From assembly GCA_019745415.1 (NCBI GenBank), contig JAIETF010000087.1, positions 1 to 33,688 on the forward strand: a stretch of DNA of 33,688 nucleotides, written 5' to 3'. Position numbers and translations under genes: made by a program. Of this stretch, positions 7,759-16,763 are shown piece after piece. The stretch's first letter is position 1, and each line of letters opens with the position of its first letter. The notes beneath the pieces were generated by a model. That model did not search any database. It was not told the DNA's origin and saw nothing but the letters and a program-made list of their open reading frames with translations. This stretch comes from Candidatus Obscuribacterales bacterium (GTDB lineage Bacteria; Cyanobacteriota; Vampirovibrionia; Obscuribacterales; Obscuribacteraceae).

Positions 7759-8931
7759 TTGAGCTTAGCTGGAATAAAAGTACTCGATTTTACGCATTTG
7801 CTGCCCGGGGAAACAGCAAGCACATTGCTTGCCGATATGGGAGCAGATGTTCTCAGAATAGACAGGTTGGAACCTGGTCTGAACGAAAACCTACCACCAA
7901 TGGTGGCGGGTGAAAGTCTTTACTATTGGAGTATGCATCGCAATAAGCGTAGGCTCAGACTCAATCTCAAAAAGGAGCAAGCAATTGAAATAGTAAAGTC
8001 GCTTGTAAAAAATAGTGATGTAATCATCGAAAACTTCAGACCGGGAGCAATGGAGCGGCTCGGCTTAGCTTTTGCCGACCTCAAGGCAATCAACCCGGCT
8101 CTTATCTATTGCTCTATATCAGGCTATGGCAAGGAATCAAAATGGAAAGATCGACCTGGACACGATCTTACCTTTGTGGCGGAGGCAGGCATACTAGATG
8201 AAACCAGGGATGAAAATGGTATACCTATAGTGCCTGGCATTTTCGTTTCAGACTATATGTCGGGTGTCTATGGAGCACTAGCTGTAGTATCAGCTCTTTT
8301 TGAGAGAACCATTACAGGTCTAGGCAAGCATGTTGAAATAAGCATGTTCGAGAGCGCTCTTTCCACTCTTGGTGTCGTTGCCACCTCTATGCTGCACCCA
8401 TCTCAAGCAGGCAAAGAGAGAGAAACCAGGTATCCTGAAGCTTTACCCAATCATAGACTCTATCGCTGCAAAGACGGTCGTTATCTTGCCGCAGCCCCCG
8501 TCGAACCTCAGTTCTGGATGATCTTTCTGGAGAAAATCGGTCGCCCTGACTTAATGGGCAAACATCCGATCAAAGACAAGGTCTATCTGATGCAGCAGAT
8601 CGCACCTGAATTAGAACGCAGAACCCTGGCTGAATGGATGGAGATTTTCAAAGAACCGTATTGCTGTGTTTCACCAGTCAATACGGTCGATGAAGCGCTA
8701 GACTTTTTACCGGAAGGAAGGCAGAGAGTAATTAGCGAAATCGATCATCCGACCTTAGGAAAGATCTCACAAATGAAAAATCCGATATATCAGTTATATC
8801 GAAACTGGTCAGAAGCACAGGCTGACTTCATTTGCAAAGATACAAAGGAGGTGGCAAGCCAGGTCTTACGCACTCTGGGATATGGGGATGAGGATTTGGC
8901 GCATCTGCGCGAAGATGGCGTGATTGAGTAG
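7759..8931 (+). CDS. CaiB/BaiF family protein, alpha-methylacyl-CoA racemase-like
   Basis: A member of the CoA-transferase family III fold. The N-terminus GIKVLDFTHLLPGETAS and the ENFRPGAMERLGL block (91-103) are typical. Within the family, transferases use a covalent Asp, while alpha-methylacyl-CoA racemases use a His/Asp pair plus a Glu (His126, Asp156, Glu241 in the mycobacterial enzyme). Here RPGHDL supplies His135, VSDYMSG supplies Asp165 with the same 30-residue spacing, and VEPQFW supplies Glu249 close to the expected place. I therefore favour a racemase or epimerase of 2-methyl-branched acyl-CoAs over formyl-CoA transferase. It starts at TTG 7759 with AGAGG 6 nt upstream, a clear RBS. 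The 390-residue length is normal. The nearby acyl-CoA ligase could supply its CoA-ester substrates. Confidence 0.85.
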   Translation: MSLAGIKVLDFTHLLPGETASTLLADMGADVLRIDRLEPGLNENLPPMVAGESLYYWSMHRNKRRLRLNLKKEQAIEIVKSLVKNSDVIIENFRPGAMERLGLAFADLKAINPALIYCSISGYGKESKWKDRPGHDLTFVAEAGILDETRDENGIPIVPGIFVSDYMSGVYGALAVVSALFERTITGLGKHVEISMFESALSTLGVVATSMLHPSQAGKERETRYPEALPNHRLYRCKDGRYLAAAPVEPQFWMIFLEKIGRPDLMGKHPIKDKVYLMQQIAPELERRTLAEWMEIFKEPYCCVSPVNTVDEALDFLPEGRQRVISEIDHPTLGKISQMKNPIYQLYRNWSEAQADFICKDTKEVASQVLRTLGYGDEDLAHLREDGVIE

Positions 8932-9013
8932 AGGATAGCCAATAAAAGCCGGTTGCAAACCATCAAAATCAAGTTGAATCTTAGTATACTTAGGCGGTAA
9001 ATCCATTTACTAA

Positions 9014-10519
9014 GTGAGCTTGTCCAAATTGAAGGGCGGTTACTGCCACGTCTCAGTGCTCAATTTTGTCTTTTGCCTAGTTGCTTTTGGCCTGCAAATT
9101 GCCACAGGCTCTCAGCCCGCTCAAGCGCAAGATGATGCCAAGCCAGAGCTGAGACCACCGCTCGCCGCCAGCGTCTACAAGCTTACGGTGACAATAAACG
9201 AAGCGGTGGAGACTGCAAAGAAGAGATATCCCTCACTTTCTAGATCAGACAGCGAAACAAAACTCGCAGGTCACGAAATTACAGTGGCAAAGACCCAATA
9301 CTTGCCTCGTATGGATATGCTCCTGCAAGAAGCCAGAGCTACACAGAACGTCAATGCCGGCACTATCCTGCCTCAGTTTTTGAATGTTATTCCCATTCAG
9401 TCGGGACCAGGTGTAAACACCTCTAAATTCAGCAGCATATTCAACTCGAATGCCGGCATGAACTTTTCATGGGAACTCATTGACTTTGGTAAGCGTAAAG
9501 CCAATGTCACCGTAGCCAGACGCGGTCAGGACAGGGCAAAAGCTTCATACAATCTAACCAGTCTTGATGTGGAGACAAGAGCTGCAGACAGCTTTATCAA
9601 AGTACTGATGGCCAAAAAGCAGATTATGGCTTATCAAGCCACTCTGGAAAGAATGCAGGAATGGGCGAAAGTAGTGCACACACTCTGCGACAAGGGTCTT
9701 AGACCTGGCGTAGATGCGGCCAGAGCAGATGCTGAAGTATCGCTTTCCAAAATAGCCCTGATAGATGCAGAAAGAGAAGCTGAACTGGTGGAACAGGACC
9801 TCGCCGAATCTATCGGCATGGCCGGTTCGCTCATAGCCACTGTTGAAGGTCCGCTTCTAGCTATGCCCCCAGAAACTCCTAACTTTAGAACTCTAGGCGA
9901 TCTATCCAGACATCCTTTAGCCCTGCTTAGATCAAATGAAGTAGCAGTATCAAGAGCCAAACTGCATTATCTAGACCGGTCCTGGTATCCGCACCTCTGG
10001 TTGGAATCGGCTATCTGGGCCAGGGGCTCGGGCGATAAACGCATCACGCCGCCTGTGGCGGCAGGCATTCTGCCAAAGAACGCCAACTACGCAGTCGGCT
10101 TTACTTTGCAGTTTCCAATCATGGATTACTACAAAATAAGAGCCCAAAAGTTTGTCGAACGTTCTTCAATTCAAGCCAGACAAGCGGAATATGATCTGGC
10201 TATGCAGGAACTAATTAAGCAAGACGCGAAAGCCAAGATCATGCTCGATAGAGCCAAGGAAGTGGCAAGAGAAACACCGGTCTTGGTTGAAGCGGCAAGA
10301 GAAAATGAAATCAAGGCAAGAGAAAGATATAGGGTAGGGCTGACCAATGTTGTGGAAGTAGCTGAAGCTGAGCGCATCAGAGCTAAAGCAGAGGTCGAAG
10401 ATGCTATTTCGAAGGCGCGAGTCTGGCAAGCCATGCTGGCCACAGCCTATGCCCATGGAGACATCAAGCCCTTTCTCAAGCTGGTAGAACTATCGCAAAA
10501 ACAGGGAGGTACTCCCTGA
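9014..10519 (+). CDS. TolC-family outer membrane efflux channel
   Basis: Outer membrane component of a tripartite exporter. A signal peptide with a hydrophobic core (VLNFVFCLVAFGL) ends near AQAQ at about residue 39. The mature protein has the repeated long-helix and beta-strand pattern of TolC/OprM proteins: INEAVETAKKRYPSL at the first helix, SWELIDFGKRKANV, then a second half with FTLQFPIMDYYKIR and ERYRVGLTNVVEVAEAERIRAKAE. Length 501 is usual. The start is uncertain: GTG at 9014 gives the longest frame, TTG at 9020 is an alternative, and no strong Shine-Dalgarno is seen. The RND pump gene begins 1 nt after its stop, so both are surely co-transcribed. Confidence 0.92.
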   Translation: MSLSKLKGGYCHVSVLNFVFCLVAFGLQIATGSQPAQAQDDAKPELRPPLAASVYKLTVTINEAVETAKKRYPSLSRSDSETKLAGHEITVAKTQYLPRMDMLLQEARATQNVNAGTILPQFLNVIPIQSGPGVNTSKFSSIFNSNAGMNFSWELIDFGKRKANVTVARRGQDRAKASYNLTSLDVETRAADSFIKVLMAKKQIMAYQATLERMQEWAKVVHTLCDKGLRPGVDAARADAEVSLSKIALIDAEREAELVEQDLAESIGMAGSLIATVEGPLLAMPPETPNFRTLGDLSRHPLALLRSNEVAVSRAKLHYLDRSWYPHLWLESAIWARGSGDKRITPPVAAGILPKNANYAVGFTLQFPIMDYYKIRAQKFVERSSIQARQAEYDLAMQELIKQDAKAKIMLDRAKEVARETPVLVEAARENEIKARERYRVGLTNVVEVAEAERIRAKAEVEDAISKARVWQAMLATAYAHGDIKPFLKLVELSQKQGGTP

Positions 10520-10520
10520 T

Positions 10521-13500
10521 ATGTGGCTGCAAATTTTTGCCATGAAACGACCGATTACTGTCATTGTGGCAGTGATAAGCATAATGCTTGGCTCTATCTT
10601 TGCCATTACTTCTATGAAGGAAGACATCTTCCCCGACCTCAACATGCCGGTCATTTATGTTGTCCAAGGTTATGGCGGTATGGCTCCGGATCAGATGGAA
10701 GGGTACATAGTATCAACCTACGAAGTGCACTTCCTCTATGTGCCTGGGGTGGATCATATCGAGTCGCAGACTATTCAAAATCTTTCGATGATGAAGGTCT
10801 ATTTTCATCCTGGCACTAATATGTCTGAAGCACTTTCCACCTGCGTAGCCATGGTGAGCAGAGCCCGCACCCTGATGCCTCCGGGCACTCTTGAACCTTT
10901 CGTCTTACGCTTTGATGCCGGAAGTTTGCCTGTTGGCCAGCTCGTCTTATCGAGCAACACCAAAACAATAGATCAATTGCAAGACCTTGCCTTTGTTAGA
11001 GTGAGACCCGAGCTAGGAACCATACCTGGTGCCTCGGCGCCGCCGCCCTTCGGAGGCAACGCCCGCACAATTGTAATCAGCGTAGACTCAAACAAATTGC
11101 GCAAATTCAATATATCTGGAGACGCCATCGTAAACGCGCTGGCTACGGGCAACAAAGTAGTTCCTGCCGGCAATGCCCGCATTGGCGACTATCTGCAAAT
11201 CACGCCAATTAATACAGACCTTCCTGATATTCATCAACTAGATAAACTACCAATCAAGATGGGGGCGGGTCCAACAGTCTTTATGCGCGACGTCGCCGAG
11301 GTAACCGATGCAAGCGATATTCTTGCCGGCTATGCGCTTCATAACGGCAGACGCACAGTCTATGTCCCGGTTGTAAAACGAGCCGATGCTTCTACTATTT
11401 CTGTCGTAAATGCTGTCAGAGAGCATTTACCTATAATGCAAAAGCTCCTGCCAGAAGACGTCACAATCAGCTATGAATTCGACCAGAGCAAGCATGTCAC
11501 TGATTCAATCAAAGGGGTTCTCAATGAGGGCCTTTTGGGAGCCATATTGCCTGGTCTGATGATCTTTCTTTTCTTGCGAGATCTCAGAGCCACCCTTATC
11601 GTAGTGACAACCATTCCCTGCGTATTGCTGGGAGCCTGCCTTTCACTTTATATCACCGGTCAGACTATCAATATGCAGACCCTTTCGGGTCTGGCTCTTG
11701 CTATAGGCATACTTGTAGACGAAGCCACAGTCGATATAGAAAATATCCACGCCCATATGGCCAGGGGCGAACCAGTGACAAGAGCCACACTTAAGGCCGG
11801 TTTTGAAACCAGGGTCCCACGCTTACTAGCAATGCTCTCCATTATTGCTGTGTTTGTGCCCGCCTTTTTCATGACCGGCGTAACCCGGGCTCTGTTTGTG
11901 CCACTTTCTCTGGCTGTTGGTTTTTGCATGGTCTGGTCTTTCTTTATGTCCAGTTCCTTGGTGCCGGTAATGGCAGTTTATTTGATCAAACACAAGAAGG
12001 CCGAAGAAGAAAAAGAGGGATTTTTCTCGCATTTCAAGAATGCCCATGCAGCTCTTGTTGCCAAACTAATGCAATGGAAGAAAGCTATCATTCCGGTTTA
12101 TCTGATTTTCTTTTCCACACTCAGTATTTTTCTCTTCTTTCAGATAGGCCGCGAACTCTTTCCTGATTCTGATACAAACGAATTCAGAATACGGATGAGA
12201 TGCCCGACCGGTACAAGAGTGGAGGTAACTGAGCAAAGAGCCAAACAAATGCTCGATCTCATAGCCAGAGAAGCCGGGCCGGGTAATGTTGAAGCGACTT
12301 TGGGTTATGCCGGACAGCAACCGGTTCAGTTTGTGATCAGCTCTGTCTTTTTGTGGACTAGCGGTCCTCATGAGGCGGTTATCGACGTCAGCCTGAGAAA
12401 AGAAGCAAATATTGAGCTACCTGCGTTCAAAGATAAGTTGAGAGAAAAGTTCAAAGAGGAATTGCCGACAATATCTTTCTCTTTTGAACCAGGCGATCTC
12501 GTCAGTCAAATTATGAATCTCGGCTCGCCCACACCAATCTCTGTGATTGTCAAAGGTCCAGATCTAGAGCGTTGCAAAGAATATGCCGGCAAGATAAAAG
12601 AAGAAATGGCAAAAATCCCTTACCTGCGAGATTTGCAATTCGGGCAACCTCTTGATTATCCAACCGTTAATATCAATATCGATAGAGAAATGGCCGGACA
12701 GTTCGGACTGACTCCGGCTAAAGTGGGCGACGCTCTGGTACCCGCCACATCAAGCAGCCGCTACATACTCGAAAACTTCTGGATGGATAGAAAAACCGGT
12801 GTAGCCTACCAGGTGCAGGTACAAGTGCCGCAAGAACAAATACAGTCACTAGAGGCACTCAAGAACTTCCCTACTATGCTGAGCGATCAGCACGAACACC
12901 CTCTTTTGAGAGATTTGGCATCAGTGACATTCGGACATTGTGCTGGCGAATACGACCGCGACAATATGATGCGTTTAGTCTCACTAACAGCAAATATCAA
13001 GGGTATGGATCTTGGCAATGTCGGTAAATTAGTTGAAGAAGCAATTCATCGAGCAGGCAAGCCGCCACGAAGCGTGAGAGTAAAGCTGGCGGGACAGGCA
13101 CCGGTCTTGAATGATACTTTCTCGCACCTCTTTCTTGGACTATCTCTGGCAGTCGTGGTGATCTTCCTCATGCTTACCGCTTACTTCCAATCACCCAAGC
13201 TGGCTGTTGTTGTTCTGTCTACGGCGCCTTCTATCGTTTGCGGCGTGCTAGTCATGCTTTACTTGACCGGCACCACCCTAAATATAGAATCTTTTATGGG
13301 TGCAATCATGTCGATTGGTATCGGAGTAAGCAATGCCATCTTGCTGGTCAACTATGCCGAGATGAGCCGACTAGAGGGTAAGTCTGCCGAAGAGGCAGCT
13401 CTGCACGGAGCACAAGAAAGACTAAGACCAATACTAATGACCTCTATAGCTATGGTATCGGGGATGATACCTATGGCCTTGGCTCTCAGCGAAGGCGGCC

Positions 13501-13652
13501 AACAAAGCGCTCCACTTGGACGCGCTGTTATCGGAGGGCTTACCATGTCTACACTGGCAGCCTTGACTGTTCTACCGCTCTTTTTTGCCGTGGTACAGAA
13601 GAATAGTTCGAGGACTTCGCCTTCTATACACCCTGACGACAGAGGAGAATGA
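10521..13652 (+). CDS. RND-family efflux pump permease (AcrB/MMPL-like inner membrane subunit)
   Basis: A 1043-residue resistance-nodulation-division transporter with the usual duplicated layout: TM1, a large periplasmic loop, TM2-7, a second periplasmic loop, and TM8-12. KRPITVIVAVISIMLGS begins TM1. The TM4 relay reads ILVDEATVDIEN, with Asp400-Glu401 where AcrB has Asp407-Asp408, plus an extra acidic Asp405. In TM10, GIGVSNAIL has Ser937 where AcrB has its essential Lys940. The proton relay therefore differs from AcrB, as in other divergent RND clades. It sits between the TolC-type gene (1-nt gap) and the membrane-fusion protein, forming one operon. The substrate is unknown; drugs, lipids or metals are all possible. 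Confidence 0.94.
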   Translation: MWLQIFAMKRPITVIVAVISIMLGSIFAITSMKEDIFPDLNMPVIYVVQGYGGMAPDQMEGYIVSTYEVHFLYVPGVDHIESQTIQNLSMMKVYFHPGTNMSEALSTCVAMVSRARTLMPPGTLEPFVLRFDAGSLPVGQLVLSSNTKTIDQLQDLAFVRVRPELGTIPGASAPPPFGGNARTIVISVDSNKLRKFNISGDAIVNALATGNKVVPAGNARIGDYLQITPINTDLPDIHQLDKLPIKMGAGPTVFMRDVAEVTDASDILAGYALHNGRRTVYVPVVKRADASTISVVNAVREHLPIMQKLLPEDVTISYEFDQSKHVTDSIKGVLNEGLLGAILPGLMIFLFLRDLRATLIVVTTIPCVLLGACLSLYITGQTINMQTLSGLALAIGILVDEATVDIENIHAHMARGEPVTRATLKAGFETRVPRLLAMLSIIAVFVPAFFMTGVTRALFVPLSLAVGFCMVWSFFMSSSLVPVMAVYLIKHKKAEEEKEGFFSHFKNAHAALVAKLMQWKKAIIPVYLIFFSTLSIFLFFQIGRELFPDSDTNEFRIRMRCPTGTRVEVTEQRAKQMLDLIAREAGPGNVEATLGYAGQQPVQFVISSVFLWTSGPHEAVIDVSLRKEANIELPAFKDKLREKFKEELPTISFSFEPGDLVSQIMNLGSPTPISVIVKGPDLERCKEYAGKIKEEMAKIPYLRDLQFGQPLDYPTVNINIDREMAGQFGLTPAKVGDALVPATSSSRYILENFWMDRKTGVAYQVQVQVPQEQIQSLEALKNFPTMLSDQHEHPLLRDLASVTFGHCAGEYDRDNMMRLVSLTANIKGMDLGNVGKLVEEAIHRAGKPPRSVRVKLAGQAPVLNDTFSHLFLGLSLAVVVIFLMLTAYFQSPKLAVVVLSTAPSIVCGVLVMLYLTGTTLNIESFMGAIMSIGIGVSNAILLVNYAEMSRLEGKSAEEAALHGAQERLRPILMTSIAMVSGMIPMALALSEGGQQSAPLGRAVIGGLTMSTLAALTVLPLFFAVVQKNSSRTSPSIHPDDRGE

Positions 13653-13662
13653 GACAGTAGCC

Positions 13663-15006
13663 GTGAAGAAACAAGCCATAGTCTTACTCTTGGTACCCAT
13701 GCTGGCCGGCTGTCAAAGCAAAGGGGAAAATAGCCCTTCTCGTAAAGAAGAGTCGCTCATTCAAAAGGTGCCGGTAGTTAAAGTATTGAAGCGCTCGCTA
13801 TTTAGAATTGATGAGTTGCCAGGCGAAATTCAAGCCTATCAGGATGTGGCTATCTATCCTAAGGTGCCTGGATTTATAGAATGGATTGGAGTGGATAGGG
13901 GTTCTATCGTCAAGAAAGGTCAGGTCATGTGCCGCCTGACCGCACCAGAACTCAAGGCTCAACAAGAGGAATATCTCTCCAAATCGAGATCTATGCAGAA
14001 CGCCCTCTTTGAGGCGCAATCAAGACTATCGGCGGCAAGGGCTGCTCTTCTGGAAGCTAAGGCGCAGTTGGCAGGCGATAACGATACATATAAACGCACT
14101 AAAGAAGCCTCTCTAACGCCAGGGGTTATCGCACCTAATGATGTCATCGTGCTTGAAGAAAAAGTACAAGCAGATAAAGAAAGGGTGAAAGCCTGGGAAG
14201 AGAATGTACAGTCGGCTATGAATGCCGTCAAAGTTACTACGGAGAGCCTAGCCGCCTCAAAAGAGGCAAGCGAGAATTACAAAGATATTGCCGACTACCT
14301 GATTATTAAAGCGCCCTTTGATGGCTATGTCACTGAAAGAAACATGCATGTGGGCAGCTTTGTCGGACCGCTGGGTAAAGGTGCATATCCACCAATTATT
14401 AGAGTCCAAGAACTCGGACTTTTGAGAATTGTTACCCCGGTGCCGGAAGCAAATGTGGCTGGAGTAGTGCCTGGAGCCCCGGTTGAATTTACTGTCTCCA
14501 CTCATCCTGGTGCCAAGTTTGTAGGCACTGTAGCAAGACTGGGAAACTCTCTCGAACAAAAGACCAGGACTATGCCTGTAGAACTGAACTACCTAAACCC
14601 ACAGTGGAAGATACTACCAGGCATGTTTTGCCGTGTACTCTGGCCCACCAGAAGAGAAAAGCCATCACTATTTGTTCCGCCCCAATCAGTAGAGACAAAG
14701 TCGACTCTATCGACATTTGTATGCAAGATCGAAAATGGTCTGACCTATTGGGTGCCCGTCGAGAGGGGCGAGATGATGAATGGCCTTACCGAGGTTTTTG
14801 GAAATCTCAAAGAAGGTGACTTAGTTGCCAAAGACTGCACCGATGCTTTGAAGCCGAATACCAAAGTAGAGACTATTTTGTCTGAGCCGACAGAGCTTGA
14901 GCCAAGAAAAGTATATGAAACACATGGCACCATATATCACACACCTGATGCAGAAAGACTGGACTTGCAAAAGACAAAGACTTCGCCCATAGTTGATCAG
15001 CAATAA
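13663..15006 (+). CDS. RND periplasmic adaptor (membrane-fusion) lipoprotein
   Basis: HlyD/AcrA-type adaptor linking the RND pump to the TolC-type channel. From the GTG at 13663 the protein starts with two lysines and a hydrophobic run ending in the lipobox LAGC, so Cys17 would be lipidated; this supports the start over the longer frame that opens at 13585 inside the pump gene. Domains in order: lipoyl half near IYPKVPGFIEWIGVDRGS, a long alpha-hairpin rich in Glu/Lys/Ala (about 100-205), the second lipoyl half (IIKAPFDGYVTERNMHVGS), a beta-barrel, and a membrane-proximal region. AGAGGAG lies 15 nt before the GTG, farther than ideal, so coupling to the pump stop at 13652 may help initiation. 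It ends inside a 15-bp direct repeat. Confidence 0.9.
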   Translation: MKKQAIVLLLVPMLAGCQSKGENSPSRKEESLIQKVPVVKVLKRSLFRIDELPGEIQAYQDVAIYPKVPGFIEWIGVDRGSIVKKGQVMCRLTAPELKAQQEEYLSKSRSMQNALFEAQSRLSAARAALLEAKAQLAGDNDTYKRTKEASLTPGVIAPNDVIVLEEKVQADKERVKAWEENVQSAMNAVKVTTESLAASKEASENYKDIADYLIIKAPFDGYVTERNMHVGSFVGPLGKGAYPPIIRVQELGLLRIVTPVPEANVAGVVPGAPVEFTVSTHPGAKFVGTVARLGNSLEQKTRTMPVELNYLNPQWKILPGMFCRVLWPTRREKPSLFVPPQSVETKSTLSTFVCKIENGLTYWVPVERGEMMNGLTEVFGNLKEGDLVAKDCTDALKPNTKVETILSEPTELEPRKVYETHGTIYHTPDAERLDLQKTKTSPIVDQQ

Positions 15007-15031
15007 ATTGATCAGCAATAAATTGATCAAC
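14993..15031. repeat. 15-bp direct repeat across the adaptor stop codon
   Basis: TTGATCAGCAATAAA occurs at 14993-15007 and 15008-15022, followed by a partial third copy TTGATCAAC at 15023-15031. The TAA stop of the adaptor gene (15004-15006) is inside the first copy. TTGATCAA is its own reverse complement, so the array can also fold: GTTGATCA (14992-14999) pairs with TGATCAAC (15024-15031). It lies between two convergent genes and may act as a weak bidirectional stop signal or be a recent slippage duplication. Confidence 0.8.
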
Positions 15032-15041
15032 TTTAAAAAGT

Positions 15042-16748
15042 CTATCGGCTTGACTGTTTCTTCCAGGTCTCTAACAGATCTCTATCTAGAAACTTACCCA
15101 AAAGTCCGCTGTCGGTAAGATATTGCAGGAAGGAAGCAAGATCAGGCACTTTCTTTACCTCGTGCCTGTATGTATGCAAAATGAAGACATCTGGAAAGCG
15201 GTATGTTTCAACCGTAAAACCTTTGGAAATATCTTCAATTCTGTCCTTAGATAAAGCCAAGCGATCGCAGACCACTCCGCCCTTAATGTCTCTCGAATTG
15301 AGCATCATCTGACACATCATGCCAAAGTCCCAGACCCCATCAAAAATGGGCGCCCAATTAACATAACGCGGACAGCCAACTAGAAAGATAGATGACTTGT
15401 TGGTATAAGCCGCTTTGTTCTGCAATAAGGTCTCAATAACAGTGCGTTGCAGCAGCCAGGAAAGTTGCCATTGCTTGGCAGTCACAAGGTCGGCTAGGCA
15501 ATAAAAGCTCACCAAAAGAAACAAACAGCCTGCTGGCAAAACCACCGATAGTTTTGCCATTACTGAATTCCCGTATTTAAGAAAGCCTTCCTTCAAGCTG
15601 ACCGTCAAATAACAGACCAAACCCGAGATTACCAAGGAACCGCCAAGCCCTCCTCCGGTATTGACCCGATTGAAGATGCTTTCGATGAGGGGATGATACT
15701 CTTTATTGAGACCGAAGATAGAATAAGAAAAAAGTATAGCTATGAAGCCCAAAAATGAAGCGCGCAGATAAGTCTTCTTGGCTTGAGCTATAGACTCTCT
15801 CTTGGTCTCATTTCGCAACACCAGAAAGCTTAGAGCAGTCATTAGCAAGCCCAAGCCCAACATCGGTATAAGTATATTCGGACTGGAGAGATAACCTTCA
15901 AGCCATATTCGCTGACCAATTTCTTGAAAGAGCTTAGGACCGAGCTGAATGTTTAGACCGTCTACCAATGTGGAGGCTATTTCAGCAATGTCAAAAACCG
16001 GCACATGCACCAAAGGTTGAACAAACATAGGAATAAATATCTTCTGATAGACAACAAAGGCCAGCACAGGTAAGGCAAAGAAAATACCGGCGAGGAAAAA
16101 ATACTTAACTCTTGCGTCTTTGTTTGGCACTGCCTTAGCAAGAATAAGAGCATTAAAGACAGCAAATGGCAAAAATAGCTCATAGTTGAAAATCCCGGCG
16201 GCGAAACTTAGCCAAGAAAGAAAAACAATCAGACGACCATGTTTTTTGGCTGATGTAGATAGATCCGCTAGCCAGAGACTAAAAGTACAAAAGAAGAGTG
16301 AAAGAGAGACCGAATTACACATTACCCAATAGTGGGTGGTGTCATGGCGAGGATCGAGCAATGCCAGACTGGCAGCAATTAATGCTAAGCCCTTACTGGC
16401 GAAGACTCTGACCAGCAATAGATAGAAAAAGAAAATCGCCAGAACTTCAAAAAAAGCATAAGTAAAGTGATAGCCAAACGGCTCTACTCCAAAGCAAGCC
16501 TGCATAAGGGGAAACTGCAGGGCCTCGACAGGTCTCATCGCCACTCTGCCGTCAATAAAGAAGTAATAGGCTATCTTGGCAAAAATATCTCGCGGGGCAA
16601 AATGCAGGTAACCTAGCATTGTCCAATCATCTAAATAGAAACCGGTGTTGCGAAAAGTTCTGCCAAATACTGCCAGTTCAAGAAAGGCAAGCCAAACAAA
16701 CATCAGTGCAGCATGGCTATTTCTTAGTTTCTCTAGAAGAGCAGACAT
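15042..16748 (-). CDS. Polytopic membrane protein, GT-C glycosyltransferase-like
   Basis: A 568-residue protein with about ten to twelve hydrophobic segments. After the first membrane helix, the first external loop carries FYLDDW (Asp40-Asp41), placed like the acidic pair of GT-C glycosyltransferases (PMT/ArnT/ALG types), which use lipid-linked sugars. A second external loop has LLDPRHDTTHYWV. The C-terminal 130 residues (from about 435) are soluble and mostly polar, a common GT-C layout. I infer a sugar transferase of the envelope, but no precise family is recognised and the donor and acceptor are unknown. Its ATG is 15 nt after the murF stop, so it is the last gene of the MshEN-repeat - murF - GT operon. 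Confidence 0.7.
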   Translation of the reverse strand: MSALLEKLRNSHAALMFVWLAFLELAVFGRTFRNTGFYLDDWTMLGYLHFAPRDIFAKIAYYFFIDGRVAMRPVEALQFPLMQACFGVEPFGYHFTYAFFEVLAIFFFYLLLVRVFASKGLALIAASLALLDPRHDTTHYWVMCNSVSLSLFFCTFSLWLADLSTSAKKHGRLIVFLSWLSFAAGIFNYELFLPFAVFNALILAKAVPNKDARVKYFFLAGIFFALPVLAFVVYQKIFIPMFVQPLVHVPVFDIAEIASTLVDGLNIQLGPKLFQEIGQRIWLEGYLSSPNILIPMLGLGLLMTALSFLVLRNETKRESIAQAKKTYLRASFLGFIAILFSYSIFGLNKEYHPLIESIFNRVNTGGGLGGSLVISGLVCYLTVSLKEGFLKYGNSVMAKLSVVLPAGCLFLLVSFYCLADLVTAKQWQLSWLLQRTVIETLLQNKAAYTNKSSIFLVGCPRYVNWAPIFDGVWDFGMMCQMMLNSRDIKGGVVCDRLALSKDRIEDISKGFTVETYRFPDVFILHTYRHEVKKVPDLASFLQYLTDSGLLGKFLDRDLLETWKKQSSR

Positions 16749-16763
16749 CTTAAGCGAAAGCCG

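Noticed and set aside
13585..13662. Longer start for the efflux adaptor, overlapping the RND gene
   Set aside because: The lipoprotein signal begins at GTG 13663; the extra 26 residues would place a charged segment before the lipobox and overlap the pump gene by 68 bp.
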